From Pseudothermotoga thermarum DSM 5069 (GTDB lineage: Bacteria; Thermotogota; Thermotogae; Thermotogales; DSM-5069): a stretch of 64,000 nt of DNA. The translations under genes and the position numbers were made by a program. Shown piece after piece: positions 26,777 to 34,860 of this stretch (position 1 is the stretch's first letter; each line of letters starts with the position of its first letter). A model generated the notes under the pieces. The model was not told the DNA's origin. It made no database searches and saw only the letters and a program-made list of their open reading frames with translations. The stretch is from contig NC_015707.1 of NCBI RefSeq assembly GCF_000217815.1, positions 372,001-436,000 on the forward strand, in the 5' to 3' direction.

Positions 26777-28174
26777 ATGGATATTAAGAAAATCGATAAG
26801 TTTATTTTTCAGATAAAGGGGAAAAACGTTGATGCCATAGTGTTCACTGACCAAGAAACTATCAGTAACCCTGACTTTCGCGAAGCTCTTCAGCAAATTG
26901 TCAACGTCACGCACATGCCGGGTATCGTTGCTGCCATAGCCATGCCTGACATTCACTGGGGTTATGGATTTCCAATCGGTGGTGTTGGTGTTTTCGATGC
27001 TGAAAAAGGAGTTATTTCACCTGGTGGAATAGGTTTTGACATCAACTGTGGAGTTAGGTTGATGAAAACGAATTTAACTTATGAACAAGTTAAACCAGTA
27101 CTTAGAAAGCTTCTTGAAGAAATTTTTGACTCTGTTCCGGTTGGGGTTGGAGCGAGGGGAGCTGTAGAAATTGACAAGAAAACTTTGAAGGAAATTTGCG
27201 AGCTTGGTGCAAGATGGGCTGTTGAAAATGGATATGGAAGTAAAGAAGACCTTCAGAGAATTGAAGACGGTGGGACAGTTGGACCAGCTAACCCAGATGA
27301 CGTTTCTGATAAAGCCTATGAAAGGGGATTCGACGAGCTTAGCACATTAGGTGCTGGTAATCATTTCATAGAGATTCAAAAAGTTGAGGAAATTTACGAC
27401 GAAAATGTTGCCAAAGAATTTGGTTTGTTCCAAAATCAAGTTGTGTTTTCAGTACACTGTGGAAGCAGAGGTTTTGGTCATCAGATTGCGACTGATTACA
27501 TTCAGATAATGCGTGATAAACTTGCCGATCACAACAAAAACTTGCCAGATAAGCAATTGATAAATGCACCGTTCAACCATCCTATTGGTCAAAAGTATTT
27601 CAGCGCAATGAATTGCGCGGCAAACTACGCTTTTGCCAACAGGCAAATGATAGGTTTCATGCTGACAAAAGCGGCGAGAAAAGTTTTTCCAAAAGCAGAG
27701 GTTACCTTGCTTTACGACGTAGCGCACAACATTGCAAAACTGGAAGTTTACAATGGAAGAAAGTTGATAATTCATCGCAAAGGTGCAACCAGAGCCTTGG
27801 GACCAGGTAACCCCATTTTAAACGAGGTTTACAGAGCCATAGGTCAACCGGTTTTAATACCAGGTAGCATGGGCAGTGCTTCCTATGTTTTGGTTGGTAC
27901 GAAGAAAGCTGAACAAATTTCCTATGGAAGTACCGCACATGGTGCAGGACGTGTTCTTGGAAGAAGAGCCGCTCTTAGGTCGATGAGTTACAAAGATGTT
28001 TTACAATCGCTTGCTGAAAAAGGTATCGAAGTTGTGAGCAAAGAAAAGAAGACCTTGGTTGAGGAAGCACCAGAAACTTACAAAGATGTGGATAGAGTTG
28101 TTGAAATAGTTGATAGTATAGGTATTTCGAAGAAAGTGGCAAAACTCGTTCCTCTGGGTGTGGTGAAGGGGTGA
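26777..28174 (+). CDS. rtcB: RNA ligase RtcB
   Basis: RtcB joins 2',3'-cyclic phosphate (or 3'-phosphate) and 5'-OH RNA ends with GTP and Mn. The 465-residue protein has MPDIHWGYGFPIGGV, the metal-ligand motif FDINCGVRL, LGAGNHFIEIQ, and the guanylylated histidine in SYGSTAHGAGRVLGR. GGAGGTG upstream sets the start at ATG 26777. No archease gene is adjacent. It overlaps the next MFS gene by 4 nt (GTGA). Confidence 0.97.
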   Translation: MDIKKIDKFIFQIKGKNVDAIVFTDQETISNPDFREALQQIVNVTHMPGIVAAIAMPDIHWGYGFPIGGVGVFDAEKGVISPGGIGFDINCGVRLMKTNLTYEQVKPVLRKLLEEIFDSVPVGVGARGAVEIDKKTLKEICELGARWAVENGYGSKEDLQRIEDGGTVGPANPDDVSDKAYERGFDELSTLGAGNHFIEIQKVEEIYDENVAKEFGLFQNQVVFSVHCGSRGFGHQIATDYIQIMRDKLADHNKNLPDKQLINAPFNHPIGQKYFSAMNCAANYAFANRQMIGFMLTKAARKVFPKAEVTLLYDVAHNIAKLEVYNGRKLIIHRKGATRALGPGNPILNEVYRAIGQPVLIPGSMGSASYVLVGTKKAEQISYGSTAHGAGRVLGRRAALRSMSYKDVLQSLAEKGIEVVSKEKKTLVEEAPETYKDVDRVVEIVDSIGISKKVAKLVPLGVVKG

Positions 28175-29556
28175 GAAAAACGTTAAGCACCAAAGCTTTG
28201 TTGAATTTGGAAGGCGTTGCGTCAACGCTTCACATTCTGCTGACGCAAGGGGCTGTTTTCACTGGTTTGGCTTTGGCTTTTGGCTTGGATGAATTTTTGC
28301 TTGGGGTAGTTGCTTCCTTTCCTATGGTGGCGCAAGTCTTTCAGATCATCATGCCAAGGATAATGTACAAAACCCCAAGACGAGTTTTCCTGGTGAATTT
28401 GTTTAACTTGCTTTCGAGATCTCCTTGGATTGTTTTGATGATTTTTTTGCTGTTTCCAAACAGGAAATCTTTTGTATTCGTTTTTATTTTTGCAATTTCG
28501 CAAATCTTTGGTACCCTTGCTGGAAATGTTTGGACGTCGTTGGTCAGAGATTTGATACCCGAAAATGAACGTGGGTCTTTCTTTGGGCGCAGAAACGTGT
28601 ACACCACAATTACGAGTTTGATAGCCTTTTACCTTTACACTTTGCTTATAGAAAAATTCAACGACCCTTTGGGTTATGAACTTGTCATAGGAATCGGTAT
28701 GGTTGGAATGATTGTATCGCTTTGGGCTATGAAGGATGTGCCGGACGTTCCGATTAAAGTATCTGAATCAAAAGCGGAAATCAAACGTGTCCTTGGTGAT
28801 TCGAACTTTGTAAAGCTTTGTCGATTTTACTTTTTCTGGAACCTTGTCATAGCTTTTACTTCACCGTTTTTTCCTTATCACCTTTTGAAAAACGTCAAAG
28901 TTCCGTTTTCCTACATTGGTATCATGAACATTGTGAACAACTTGGTTGCCATACTTTTTTACATTCTGTGGGGGAAGCTGGCTGATAAATATGGACACAA
29001 GACGGTTGCTGTTCTTGGGATTCAAATCGTTGCTTTTACTCCTATGGTTTGGGTTTTGATGAACCAGTTTACTTACAGATATCTAATGGTTGTTGATGCA
29101 GTGATGAGTGGTATTGCTTGGTCTGCCATAAATTTGACTTTTTTAACTTTACCAATGGAAGTTGCACACAGCTCTTCATCAGCTTATTTTGCGGTCTATG
29201 CTACAACTGGGGGAATAGGAGGCTTGATTGGTGCCTTTCTTGGTGGAGCAATTGCCAAACTTCTTTCTCCGCTTAGTTTTGCATTTTTTGGAATACCTAT
29301 AGTTGGTCTTCAGTTCATGTTCCTTGCCAGTGGATTTCTTAGGTTGAGCATAATAAAGTTGCTCCTTGCGGTGAAAACTTATAGGTATGTACCCGTTAAA
29401 GATCTTCTAACGGATGGTTTATCGTACATTTTCCGAACCAATATTTTCAAGTCTTCGGAAAGCTTGCTGATGCGGCGATTTAGAAAAGTTGTAGAAGAAA
29501 AATCAAAGGAAAATGTTGGAGGTGAGAAAAAATGGCGCGTGAAGAGATGGTGGTAG
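28171..29556 (+). CDS. MFS-type transporter of unknown substrate
   Basis: The protein has 461 residues with about 12 membrane segments and a soluble C-terminal tail of about 60 residues. The loop after segment 4 reads LIPENERGSFFGRRN, a variant of the MFS loop, and GKLADKYGHKTVAVLG is the second-half MFS signature. It starts with GTG at the rtcB stop, so the two are translationally coupled, which is odd for an RNA ligase. No substrate can be named. Confidence 0.85.
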   Translation: MRKTLSTKALLNLEGVASTLHILLTQGAVFTGLALAFGLDEFLLGVVASFPMVAQVFQIIMPRIMYKTPRRVFLVNLFNLLSRSPWIVLMIFLLFPNRKSFVFVFIFAISQIFGTLAGNVWTSLVRDLIPENERGSFFGRRNVYTTITSLIAFYLYTLLIEKFNDPLGYELVIGIGMVGMIVSLWAMKDVPDVPIKVSESKAEIKRVLGDSNFVKLCRFYFFWNLVIAFTSPFFPYHLLKNVKVPFSYIGIMNIVNNLVAILFYILWGKLADKYGHKTVAVLGIQIVAFTPMVWVLMNQFTYRYLMVVDAVMSGIAWSAINLTFLTLPMEVAHSSSSAYFAVYATTGGIGGLIGAFLGGAIAKLLSPLSFAFFGIPIVGLQFMFLASGFLRLSIIKLLLAVKTYRYVPVKDLLTDGLSYIFRTNIFKSSESLLMRRFRKVVEEKSKENVGGEKKWRVKRWW

Positions 29557-29978
29557 TTCAAATCAAAGGTTCAAAAGTTCTTGTACAAAGAGAAAGAACA
29601 TCAGCTTGTGGCAGCTGTCCAGCGCACATGCTTTGCACAGGCGATAAGCAATTTGCAAGTATAGAAGCCGATAAAAATGGTTTTGACGTTCAACCCGGCG
29701 ATCACGTTATAGTTGAAATACCAAACGTGAGTGGTGTAAAAACGGCTCTTTTGCTTTATACGTTTCCAACAATTGTTTTCATCGGCACGCTCATAATCGC
29801 CAGCAAATTTCTTACAGAGGTTTATGGCTTGTTCTTAGCTATAGCTGCAGTTGGTTGTTATTATTTCTTTGTAAAGCATTACGATAAAAAGTTTAGAAAA
29901 AATTTCAGACCAAAGATAATCGGTTTGGTTAAAGATTCGTCGACAAAAGATCTAGCAGATGACGCTTCTCTTCGTTGA
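29532..29978 (+). CDS. RseC/SoxR-reducing family membrane protein
   Basis: The 148-residue protein has the N-terminal cysteine motif ACGSCPAHMLC typical of RseC/MucC and RnfC-associated RseC-like proteins. Two membrane segments follow (LLLYTFPTIVFIGTLIIAS and a second near 105-125) and a basic C-terminus. Family members act in redox sensing or SoxR reduction. It overlaps the MFS gene by 25 nt and converges with the ferritin-like gene, overlapping it by 50 nt. Confidence 0.8.
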   Translation: MAREEMVVVQIKGSKVLVQRERTSACGSCPAHMLCTGDKQFASIEADKNGFDVQPGDHVIVEIPNVSGVKTALLLYTFPTIVFIGTLIIASKFLTEVYGLFLAIAAVGCYYFFVKHYDKKFRKNFRPKIIGLVKDSSTKDLADDASLR

Positions 29979-30381
29979 TGATTTTCTTTATAGTTTCAAC
30001 TTCATCGGCAGCATAAGGTATTAGCTCCGAATAGAAAATGATGCTGTCCTTTTCAACATTTATTGCCAAATCAAGTGCTTCTTGCATCGACAGATTTTGT
30101 TTCATCTTCTCAAGACTTGGGAATATGGAAACTTCTGCCAAGCTTTTGAGATATCCAACTGTTTCTTCTTCAATCCAACTCGACAATCCACCAATTTTTT
30201 GCTCAACTTTTCCAATCAATTCCTTGAATATTTTCTGATGCTCTCTTTCCTGATCCGCAAGTTTTGCAAAGAAATTTTTCAACTTTTCGTTGGTTTGCAT
30301 TGATGCAAGATTTGTGTAAAATCCATATCCTGTTGATTCAATTTGCAGTGCTATAGACAAAAGATCGCTCAAACTCATCAT
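29929..30381 (-). CDS. ferritin-like diiron domain protein
   Basis: The 150-residue four-helix protein has the rubrerythrin-type pattern: ALQIESTGYGFYTNLA, LADQEREHQKIFKEL (E..H), then AINVEKDSIIFYSEL and INEEKRHLLDLLS (E..RH). There is no rubredoxin domain. It follows korA after 14 nt and probably belongs to the same transcript. The role could be peroxide or oxygen protection of the Fe-S enzymes upstream in the operon. The tail overlap with the opposite rseC-like gene is unusually long. Confidence 0.85.
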   Translation of the reverse strand: MMSLSDLLSIALQIESTGYGFYTNLASMQTNEKLKNFFAKLADQEREHQKIFKELIGKVEQKIGGLSSWIEEETVGYLKSLAEVSIFPSLEKMKQNLSMQEALDLAINVEKDSIIFYSELIPYAADEVETIKKIINEEKRHLLDLLSTNL

Positions 30382-30395
30382 AACTTTTCCTCCTT

Positions 30396-31556
30396 TCAGA
30401 ATTCGGAAAGTTCTAACTGAAGCGATGTGATTGCTTCTAGTATTTCCTTTGGTGTTATGAGCTCTCCTCCAACTTTTGTTACCAACTTTACCTTCAGATT
30501 TTTCTTTGTGAGTGCAAGCACTTCCTTTGCGTACTGTCCTAAGTTCATTTCGGCTATCACAACACCATCAACTTGACTTAGAAGTTTCTTGAGTCTTGTT
30601 GAAGGCATAGGCCAAATCGTTATCGGTCTGAAAAATCCAACCTTCATTTTGTCTTGTCTTGCGACTTTAACTGCCTTAATGGCGCTTCTTGCCGTCGAAC
30701 CGTAAGCGACTACAAGTATTTCGGCGTCTTCAACCATGTATTCCTCGTACATGGCTATCTCATCAGCGTGGATCTTGATCTTATTTGATAACCTTCTGAC
30801 TAGTTTATCGCTGATTTCAAAACTGGCCTGTGGAAAACCGGATTCATCGTGTACCAAACCTGAAACGTGGAAGCGTGCTTTACCCATTTGTACCAAAGGC
30901 TGTGGAGTTGGTTCGGCGAAGTCTCTTTCCAAGAACGGTACATATATCTCTTCCTCTTCAAGTTGTTCTTCAGTTAGCCTTGGTATTATTTTCAGCTCTT
31001 TGTCTTCAGGCATATCAAAAGTTTCGCGCATGTGGCCAAGGACTTCATCCATCAAAAAGATCACCGGGGTTCTGTACTTTTCAGCAAGGTTGAAAGCTTC
31101 TATTATAAGTCTGTAAGTTTCGCCAACACTCCAAGGATACAGCGCTATTATTTCGTGGTCTCCATGGGTTCCCCATCTTGCCTGCATTATGTCTCCTTGA
31201 GCTGGACGAGTTGGTAATCCCGTGGAAGGTCCTCCCCTCATCACGTTGACAAAAACACAAGGTGTTTCGGTCATTATCGCATAGCCGATAGCTTCCTGCA
31301 TCAAGCTGAAACCTGGCCCGCTTGTGGCTGTCATTGATTTGACTCCCGCAAGTGAGGCACCTATTATAGCCGCTGCACTTGCTATTTCGTCTTCCATTTG
31401 TATGAAAACCCCTCCGACCTTTGGAAGCTCTCTAGCCATGACTTCTGCTATCTCGGAAGAGGGTGTTATCGGATATCCTGCGTAAAATCTACAGCCAGCT
31501 TTTATTGCGCCAATTGCGCAGGCTTCGTTACCTTGCATTAAAACGCGCTTGCTCAC
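30396..31556 (-). CDS. korA: 2-oxoacid:ferredoxin oxidoreductase, alpha subunit
   Basis: The 386-residue protein is the KorA/PorA-type subunit: GNEACAIGAIKAGCRFYAGYPITPSSE, the TSGPGFSLMQEA loop and the VMRGGPSTGLPTRPAQGD segment. A C-terminal transketolase-C-like domain follows (VEDAEILVVAYGSTARSAI). It needs a TPP-binding beta subunit and a gamma subunit, neither of which is in the window. The small ferredoxin directly upstream overlaps it by 4 nt. The substrate (2-oxoglutarate or a related 2-oxoacid) is inferred from family resemblance only. Confidence 0.88.
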   Translation of the reverse strand: MSKRVLMQGNEACAIGAIKAGCRFYAGYPITPSSEIAEVMARELPKVGGVFIQMEDEIASAAAIIGASLAGVKSMTATSGPGFSLMQEAIGYAIMTETPCVFVNVMRGGPSTGLPTRPAQGDIMQARWGTHGDHEIIALYPWSVGETYRLIIEAFNLAEKYRTPVIFLMDEVLGHMRETFDMPEDKELKIIPRLTEEQLEEEEIYVPFLERDFAEPTPQPLVQMGKARFHVSGLVHDESGFPQASFEISDKLVRRLSNKIKIHADEIAMYEEYMVEDAEILVVAYGSTARSAIKAVKVARQDKMKVGFFRPITIWPMPSTRLKKLLSQVDGVVIAEMNLGQYAKEVLALTKKNLKVKLVTKVGGELITPKEILEAITSLQLELSEF

Positions 31557-31786
31557 TTTTCAACACTCTCCTCGATGGTCTTTCTTTCCACTATCACTAT
31601 GGCGAAATCTGGGCAAAGATTTTCGCACATTAAGCAGCCTATGCAAGTTGAATGATCTTCCACAACAGGTTCTAAAAGTTTGCCTTTTTTGATTGTGCCG
31701 GTTGGGCAAAATCTATAGCATATTCCACACCTTTTACACCATGAATAATTTATCTGCACCAAAAACTGTTTTTTCACCTTTTTCAC
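31553..31786 (-). CDS. 2x[4Fe-4S] ferredoxin, Kor delta-type
   Basis: The 77-residue protein has two cluster motifs, CKRCGICYRFCPTG and CIGCLMCENLCPD, both complete CxxCxxCxxxCP sets. It is the expected electron-transfer partner of the 2-oxoacid oxidoreductase. It sits 1 nt after oadB and overlaps korA by 4 nt, which makes one tight unit. Confidence 0.92.
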   Translation of the reverse strand: MKKVKKQFLVQINYSWCKRCGICYRFCPTGTIKKGKLLEPVVEDHSTCIGCLMCENLCPDFAIVIVERKTIEESVEK

Positions 31787-31787
31787 C

Positions 31788-32906
31788 TCACTTTATGAGT
31801 GCTAGGAAAACACCAGCTGCCATTGCAGATCCAATAACTCCAGCAACGTTTGGACTCATTGCATGCATGAGAATAAAGTTCGTTGGATCCTCTTCAGTTG
31901 CGAGTTTTTGGGCAACCCTTGCAGACATGGGCACGGCAGAAACTCCAGCGGCACCTATCAAAGGATTTATCTTTTGCTTGAGAAAGAGGTTCATGAATTT
32001 TGCAAAGAGAATGCCTCCGGCAATGGAACATACAAAGGCAAAAGCTCCCAAGGCGAATATCATCAAACTCTGTGGTCGAAGAAATACTTCTGCACGTGCG
32101 GAAGCACCCACACAGAGCATTAAAATTATCGTTACTGAATCAAGGATAAACCTGCTTGCACCTTCAACCAATCTCTTGACGTTTCCAGCTTCTCTGAAAA
32201 GGTTCCCCAGCATGAGCATACCAATCAAAGGCAAAGCTTGGGGAACTATGAACGCTGAAACAATTGTTACAACAACCGGGAAGGCTATTCTTTCCAAACG
32301 GCTGACAGGTCTTGGTGGAGGCATTCTTATCATTCTTTCCTTCTTAGTTGTTAAAAGCTTCGAAACAGGGGGTTGCAGTATCGGGATAAGCGCAATGTAA
32401 GAATAAGCGGATATCGCTATGGCTGAAAGAAGTTCTGGAGCAAATTTTGATGTCAGGTAGATAGCAGTTGGTCCATCCGCACTTCCAATTATTCCAATTG
32501 AAGCTGCTTGTTTCAAATCAAATCCAATTGCGTTTGCAAGTAGAAAGCTTGTGAAAATACCTATCTGAGCAGCTCCTCCGAGAAAGATGGTTATTGGGTA
32601 AGAAAGCATAAAAGAAAAATCAGTTAAAGCACCTATTCCCAAAAAAATAAGTGGAGGGAAGATACCTGTGCTTACTCCTTTTTTTAAATGCCAAATCAAG
32701 CCTCCTTCATCCAAAATACCCGTTAAATTTGGTGGTATATTGGCAAGTATGATTCCAAAGGATATGGGAACCAAAAGCAACGGTTCTGCGTCTTTTTTTA
32801 TCGCTACGTACAAAAGTAAAGCGGCAACGAAATACATGACTAGGTTTCCGAATGTAACTTGGCTGAAAGCCGTTTGTTCAAGAAAACTCCTTATACTTTC
32901 GAGCAT
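31788..32906 (-). CDS. oadB: sodium ion-translocating decarboxylase, beta subunit
   Basis: The 372-residue membrane protein matches OadB/MmdB/GcdB: IPPNLTGILDEGGLIWHLKKG region, FLGIGALTDFSFML, the conserved Asp in GIIGSADGPTAIYL, and GNLFREAGNVKRL. It couples decarboxylation of a biotin-bound carboxyl group to Na+ export. The alpha and gamma subunits and a biotin carrier are not in the window. It heads an operon with a ferredoxin and korA. GCAGGAGGTC precedes the ATG. Confidence 0.93.
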   Translation of the reverse strand: MLESIRSFLEQTAFSQVTFGNLVMYFVAALLLYVAIKKDAEPLLLVPISFGIILANIPPNLTGILDEGGLIWHLKKGVSTGIFPPLIFLGIGALTDFSFMLSYPITIFLGGAAQIGIFTSFLLANAIGFDLKQAASIGIIGSADGPTAIYLTSKFAPELLSAIAISAYSYIALIPILQPPVSKLLTTKKERMIRMPPPRPVSRLERIAFPVVVTIVSAFIVPQALPLIGMLMLGNLFREAGNVKRLVEGASRFILDSVTIILMLCVGASARAEVFLRPQSLMIFALGAFAFVCSIAGGILFAKFMNLFLKQKINPLIGAAGVSAVPMSARVAQKLATEEDPTNFILMHAMSPNVAGVIGSAMAAGVFLALIK

Positions 32907-32988
32907 TTTTAAGACCTCCTGCTTAAATGATTGCTTCTTCCAGTTTTTATTGTATCATTTTTTTGAAAAGAAAAGGAAGGTGGATGTT

Positions 32989-33828
32989 GTGAAAATTTAC
33001 ACTTTTGACCCCGAAATTTTGAAGAAAAAACTGTATTTTGAACTTGTGAGGGCAAATACCAATGTTGATAACATTGTATTGCAACATCTTGAATCTTATG
33101 ATGGGCCGTTTGCCGATGTTCTTAAGAAGAATGTCTTTGTGGCGAGGGAAACTGGTTTGCCTCTTTGTCAAGACACTGGGATGGTTGAGTTCTTTGTTTT
33201 CTTTGGTCCAAACGTTTTCCTACAAGACATTGTTGCATTGTTGAACCAAGTCGTTCGCGAGGTTTACCTTGAAAACCCCTTCCGTTATGGGGTTGTCAGA
33301 GATCCTTTGTTCAAGAGACAAAATACGGGTGACAACACTCCTTGCATCGTTCACTTGATTCAATGGGAAAAACAAAGCATGCAAGTGAGATTTTTGATCA
33401 AAGGAGGAGGTAGTGAAAACCTGTCAAGGCTTTTCATGCTTTCTCCAAGTGCGGATAAGAATGAACTTGTAGAAAAAATCGTTCAACATATTGCAGAAAA
33501 CGGCTGGAATGCATGCCCACCGCTGAAGATAGGAATTGGGATTGGCGGAAGTGCGGAAGAAGCTGTTTTACTGTCAAAAATAGCTTTGACAAGGGATGGT
33601 TCAAGTCAGGATGAACAGTATGCCCAACTTGAAAGGGAAATCTTTGAAAAGGTTAACGACCTTTGCATAGGATACCAAGGACTTGGAAAAGGGATCAGCT
33701 GCTATTCGGTGAACATAGAGTATGCTCCCACTCATATTGCAACTTTACCTGTGGCAATTTCAGTTGATTGTTATCTTTGCAGGAAGGGGATCTTGGATGT
33801 TGAACTTTTTGAGTTTGAATGCGGGTGA
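32989..33828 (+). CDS. class I fumarate hydratase, alpha subunit
   Basis: The 279-residue protein is the N-terminal half of the [4Fe-4S] fumarase/tartrate dehydratase family. It has PLCQDTGMVEFFVFFG (cluster Cys), GDNTPCIVH, and GIGIGGSAEEAVLLSK. The GTG at 32989 with AGGAAGG 8 nt upstream is the start; the longer open frame is without support. It diverges from oadB and pairs with the beta subunit downstream. Tartrate dehydratase cannot be excluded by sequence alone. Confidence 0.93.
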   Translation: MKIYTFDPEILKKKLYFELVRANTNVDNIVLQHLESYDGPFADVLKKNVFVARETGLPLCQDTGMVEFFVFFGPNVFLQDIVALLNQVVREVYLENPFRYGVVRDPLFKRQNTGDNTPCIVHLIQWEKQSMQVRFLIKGGGSENLSRLFMLSPSADKNELVEKIVQHIAENGWNACPPLKIGIGIGGSAEEAVLLSKIALTRDGSSQDEQYAQLEREIFEKVNDLCIGYQGLGKGISCYSVNIEYAPTHIATLPVAISVDCYLCRKGILDVELFEFECG

Positions 33829-34312
33829 TTACATTAGATATTCTGGTGAATTTCTTGTAATGAGGGACGCGGCTCAAAAAAGAATTCGCCAAATGTTGAA
33901 AGAAGGAAGGGATTTACCCATAGATCTTTCGGGTAAAATAGTTTTCTACGCTGGACCTGCAAAATCAAAGGATGGGAAATTTTCAATAGGACCAACAACA
34001 AGTGCAAGGATGGATCAGTATTTGCAAATGCTCTTTGAGTTAGGCGTTGTGGCAACTGTTGGCAAAGGCAAAAGAAGTAAGTTAGCTTGTGAACTTTGCG
34101 CAAAGTTCAGGCGAGTTTACTTTGTCGCACCGAGTGGTGCAGCAGCAGCGCTCTCACAGCACGTTGACTCCATTTTGCCAATAGCATTTGAAGATCTTGG
34201 ACCTGAAGCAATATACCTTTTAAAAGTTAAAGATTTTCCATTGATTGTTGCCATCGATTCGAATGGTCAGACAATTTTCGAGTTGAAAGACCATGAAGAT
34301 GTGGTAAAATAA
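33797..34312 (+). CDS. class I fumarate hydratase, beta subunit
   Basis: The 171-residue protein corresponds to the C-terminal domain of class I fumarases. It has GEFLVMRDAAQKRI, IVFYAGPAKSKDGKFSIGPTT (GP..GP motif, in part), and DLGPEAIYLLKVKDFP. It starts at ATG 33797 inside the alpha gene (32-nt overlap) with AAGGGG upstream. The end of the gene contains the promoter of tRNA-Pro. Confidence 0.93.
   Translation: MLNFLSLNAGDYIRYSGEFLVMRDAAQKRIRQMLKEGRDLPIDLSGKIVFYAGPAKSKDGKFSIGPTTSARMDQYLQMLFELGVVATVGKGKRSKLACELCAKFRRVYFVAPSGAAAALSQHVDSILPIAFEDLGPEAIYLLKVKDFPLIVAIDSNGQTIFELKDHEDVVK
34283..34310 (+). promoter_or_regulatory. promoter of tRNA-Pro
   Basis: TTGAAA, a 16-bp spacer and TAAAAT (34305-34310) lie inside the last codons of the fumarase beta gene, 11 nt before the tRNA. 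Confidence 0.65.
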
Positions 34313-34321
34313 AAGCAGAGT

Positions 34322-34399
34322 CGGGGCGTGGCGCAGGTTGGCTAGCGCGCTTGCATGGGGCGCAAGAGGTCGCTGGTTCAAGTCCAGTCGCCCCGACCA
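34322..34399 (+). tRNA. tRNA-Pro (GGG)
   Basis: The acceptor CGGGGCG/CGCCCCG, anticodon arm CTTGC-ATGGGGC-GCAAG with anticodon GGG, T-loop GTTCAAGTC and an encoded CCA are visible. Confidence 0.95.
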
Positions 34400-34401
34400 G
34401 C

Positions 34402-34429
34402 GGGAGGCATAAGCCTCCCAATCTTTTTA
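34402..34429 (+). terminator. terminator after tRNA-Pro
   Basis: GGGAGGC and GCCTCCC form a 7-bp stem with an ATAA loop, followed by AATCTTTTT. Confidence 0.85.
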
Positions 34430-34438
34430 AATGACATC

Positions 34439-34467
34439 TTGACCGTGGAATGAATGTAGTGTAATAT
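34439..34467 (+). promoter_or_regulatory. promoter of the Glu-Val-Phe tRNA operon
   Basis: TTGACC (34439-34444), a 17-bp spacer and TAATAT (34462-34467) lie 26 nt upstream of tRNA-Glu. Confidence 0.7.
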
Positions 34468-34493
34468 ATAAAGGGTCTTGAAAAGTTAAAATA

Positions 34494-34569
34494 GCCCCCA
34501 TCGTCTAGCGGCCTAGGACACTGGCCTTTCAAGCCAGAAGCAGGGGTTCGAATCCCCTTGGGGGCGCCA
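34494..34569 (+). tRNA. tRNA-Glu (TTC)
   Basis: The acceptor GCCCCCA/TGGGGGC, anticodon arm CTGGC-CTTTCAA-GCCAG with anticodon TTC, T-loop GTTCGAATC and encoded CCA are complete. It is the first of three tRNAs spaced 14 and 7 nt apart. Confidence 0.96.
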
Positions 34570-34583
34570 GAAAAACAAATGGT

Positions 34584-34658
34584 GGGTGCGTAGCTCAGAG
34601 GGAGAGCGTCTGCCTTACAAGCAGAAGGTCGTAGGTTCGAGTCCTGCCGCACCCACCA
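34584..34658 (+). tRNA. tRNA-Val (TAC)
   Basis: The acceptor GGGTGCG/CGCACCC, anticodon arm TCTGC-CTTACAA-GCAGA with anticodon TAC, T-loop GTTCGAGTC and encoded CCA are complete. Confidence 0.96.
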
Positions 34659-34665
34659 CGAAAGT

Positions 34666-34741
34666 GGCCAGGTAGCTCAGTTGGTAGAGCACTGGACTGA
34701 AAATCCAGGTGTCGGCGGTTCGATTCCGCCCCTGGCCACCA
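34666..34741 (+). tRNA. tRNA-Phe (GAA)
   Basis: The acceptor GGCCAGG/CCTGGCC, anticodon arm CTGGA-CTGAAAA-TCCAG with anticodon GAA, T-loop GTTCGATTC and encoded CCA are complete. Confidence 0.96.
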
Positions 34742-34860
34742 TTTTAATTACCTTCCTTGTTTTTCTCTCTCGCTTGTTCCTCAACATTTCCTCGTGAAAA
34801 AATCGTCTTGCTTTAGTATAATTGAACTTGTGACAACAATTTTTAGGAGGAATGGCCAAG

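Noticed and set aside
31693-32400. 235-codon open frame on the plus strand
   Set aside because: It is antisense to oadB and the ferredoxin gene and reflects their codon bias; the minus-strand products are clear family members.
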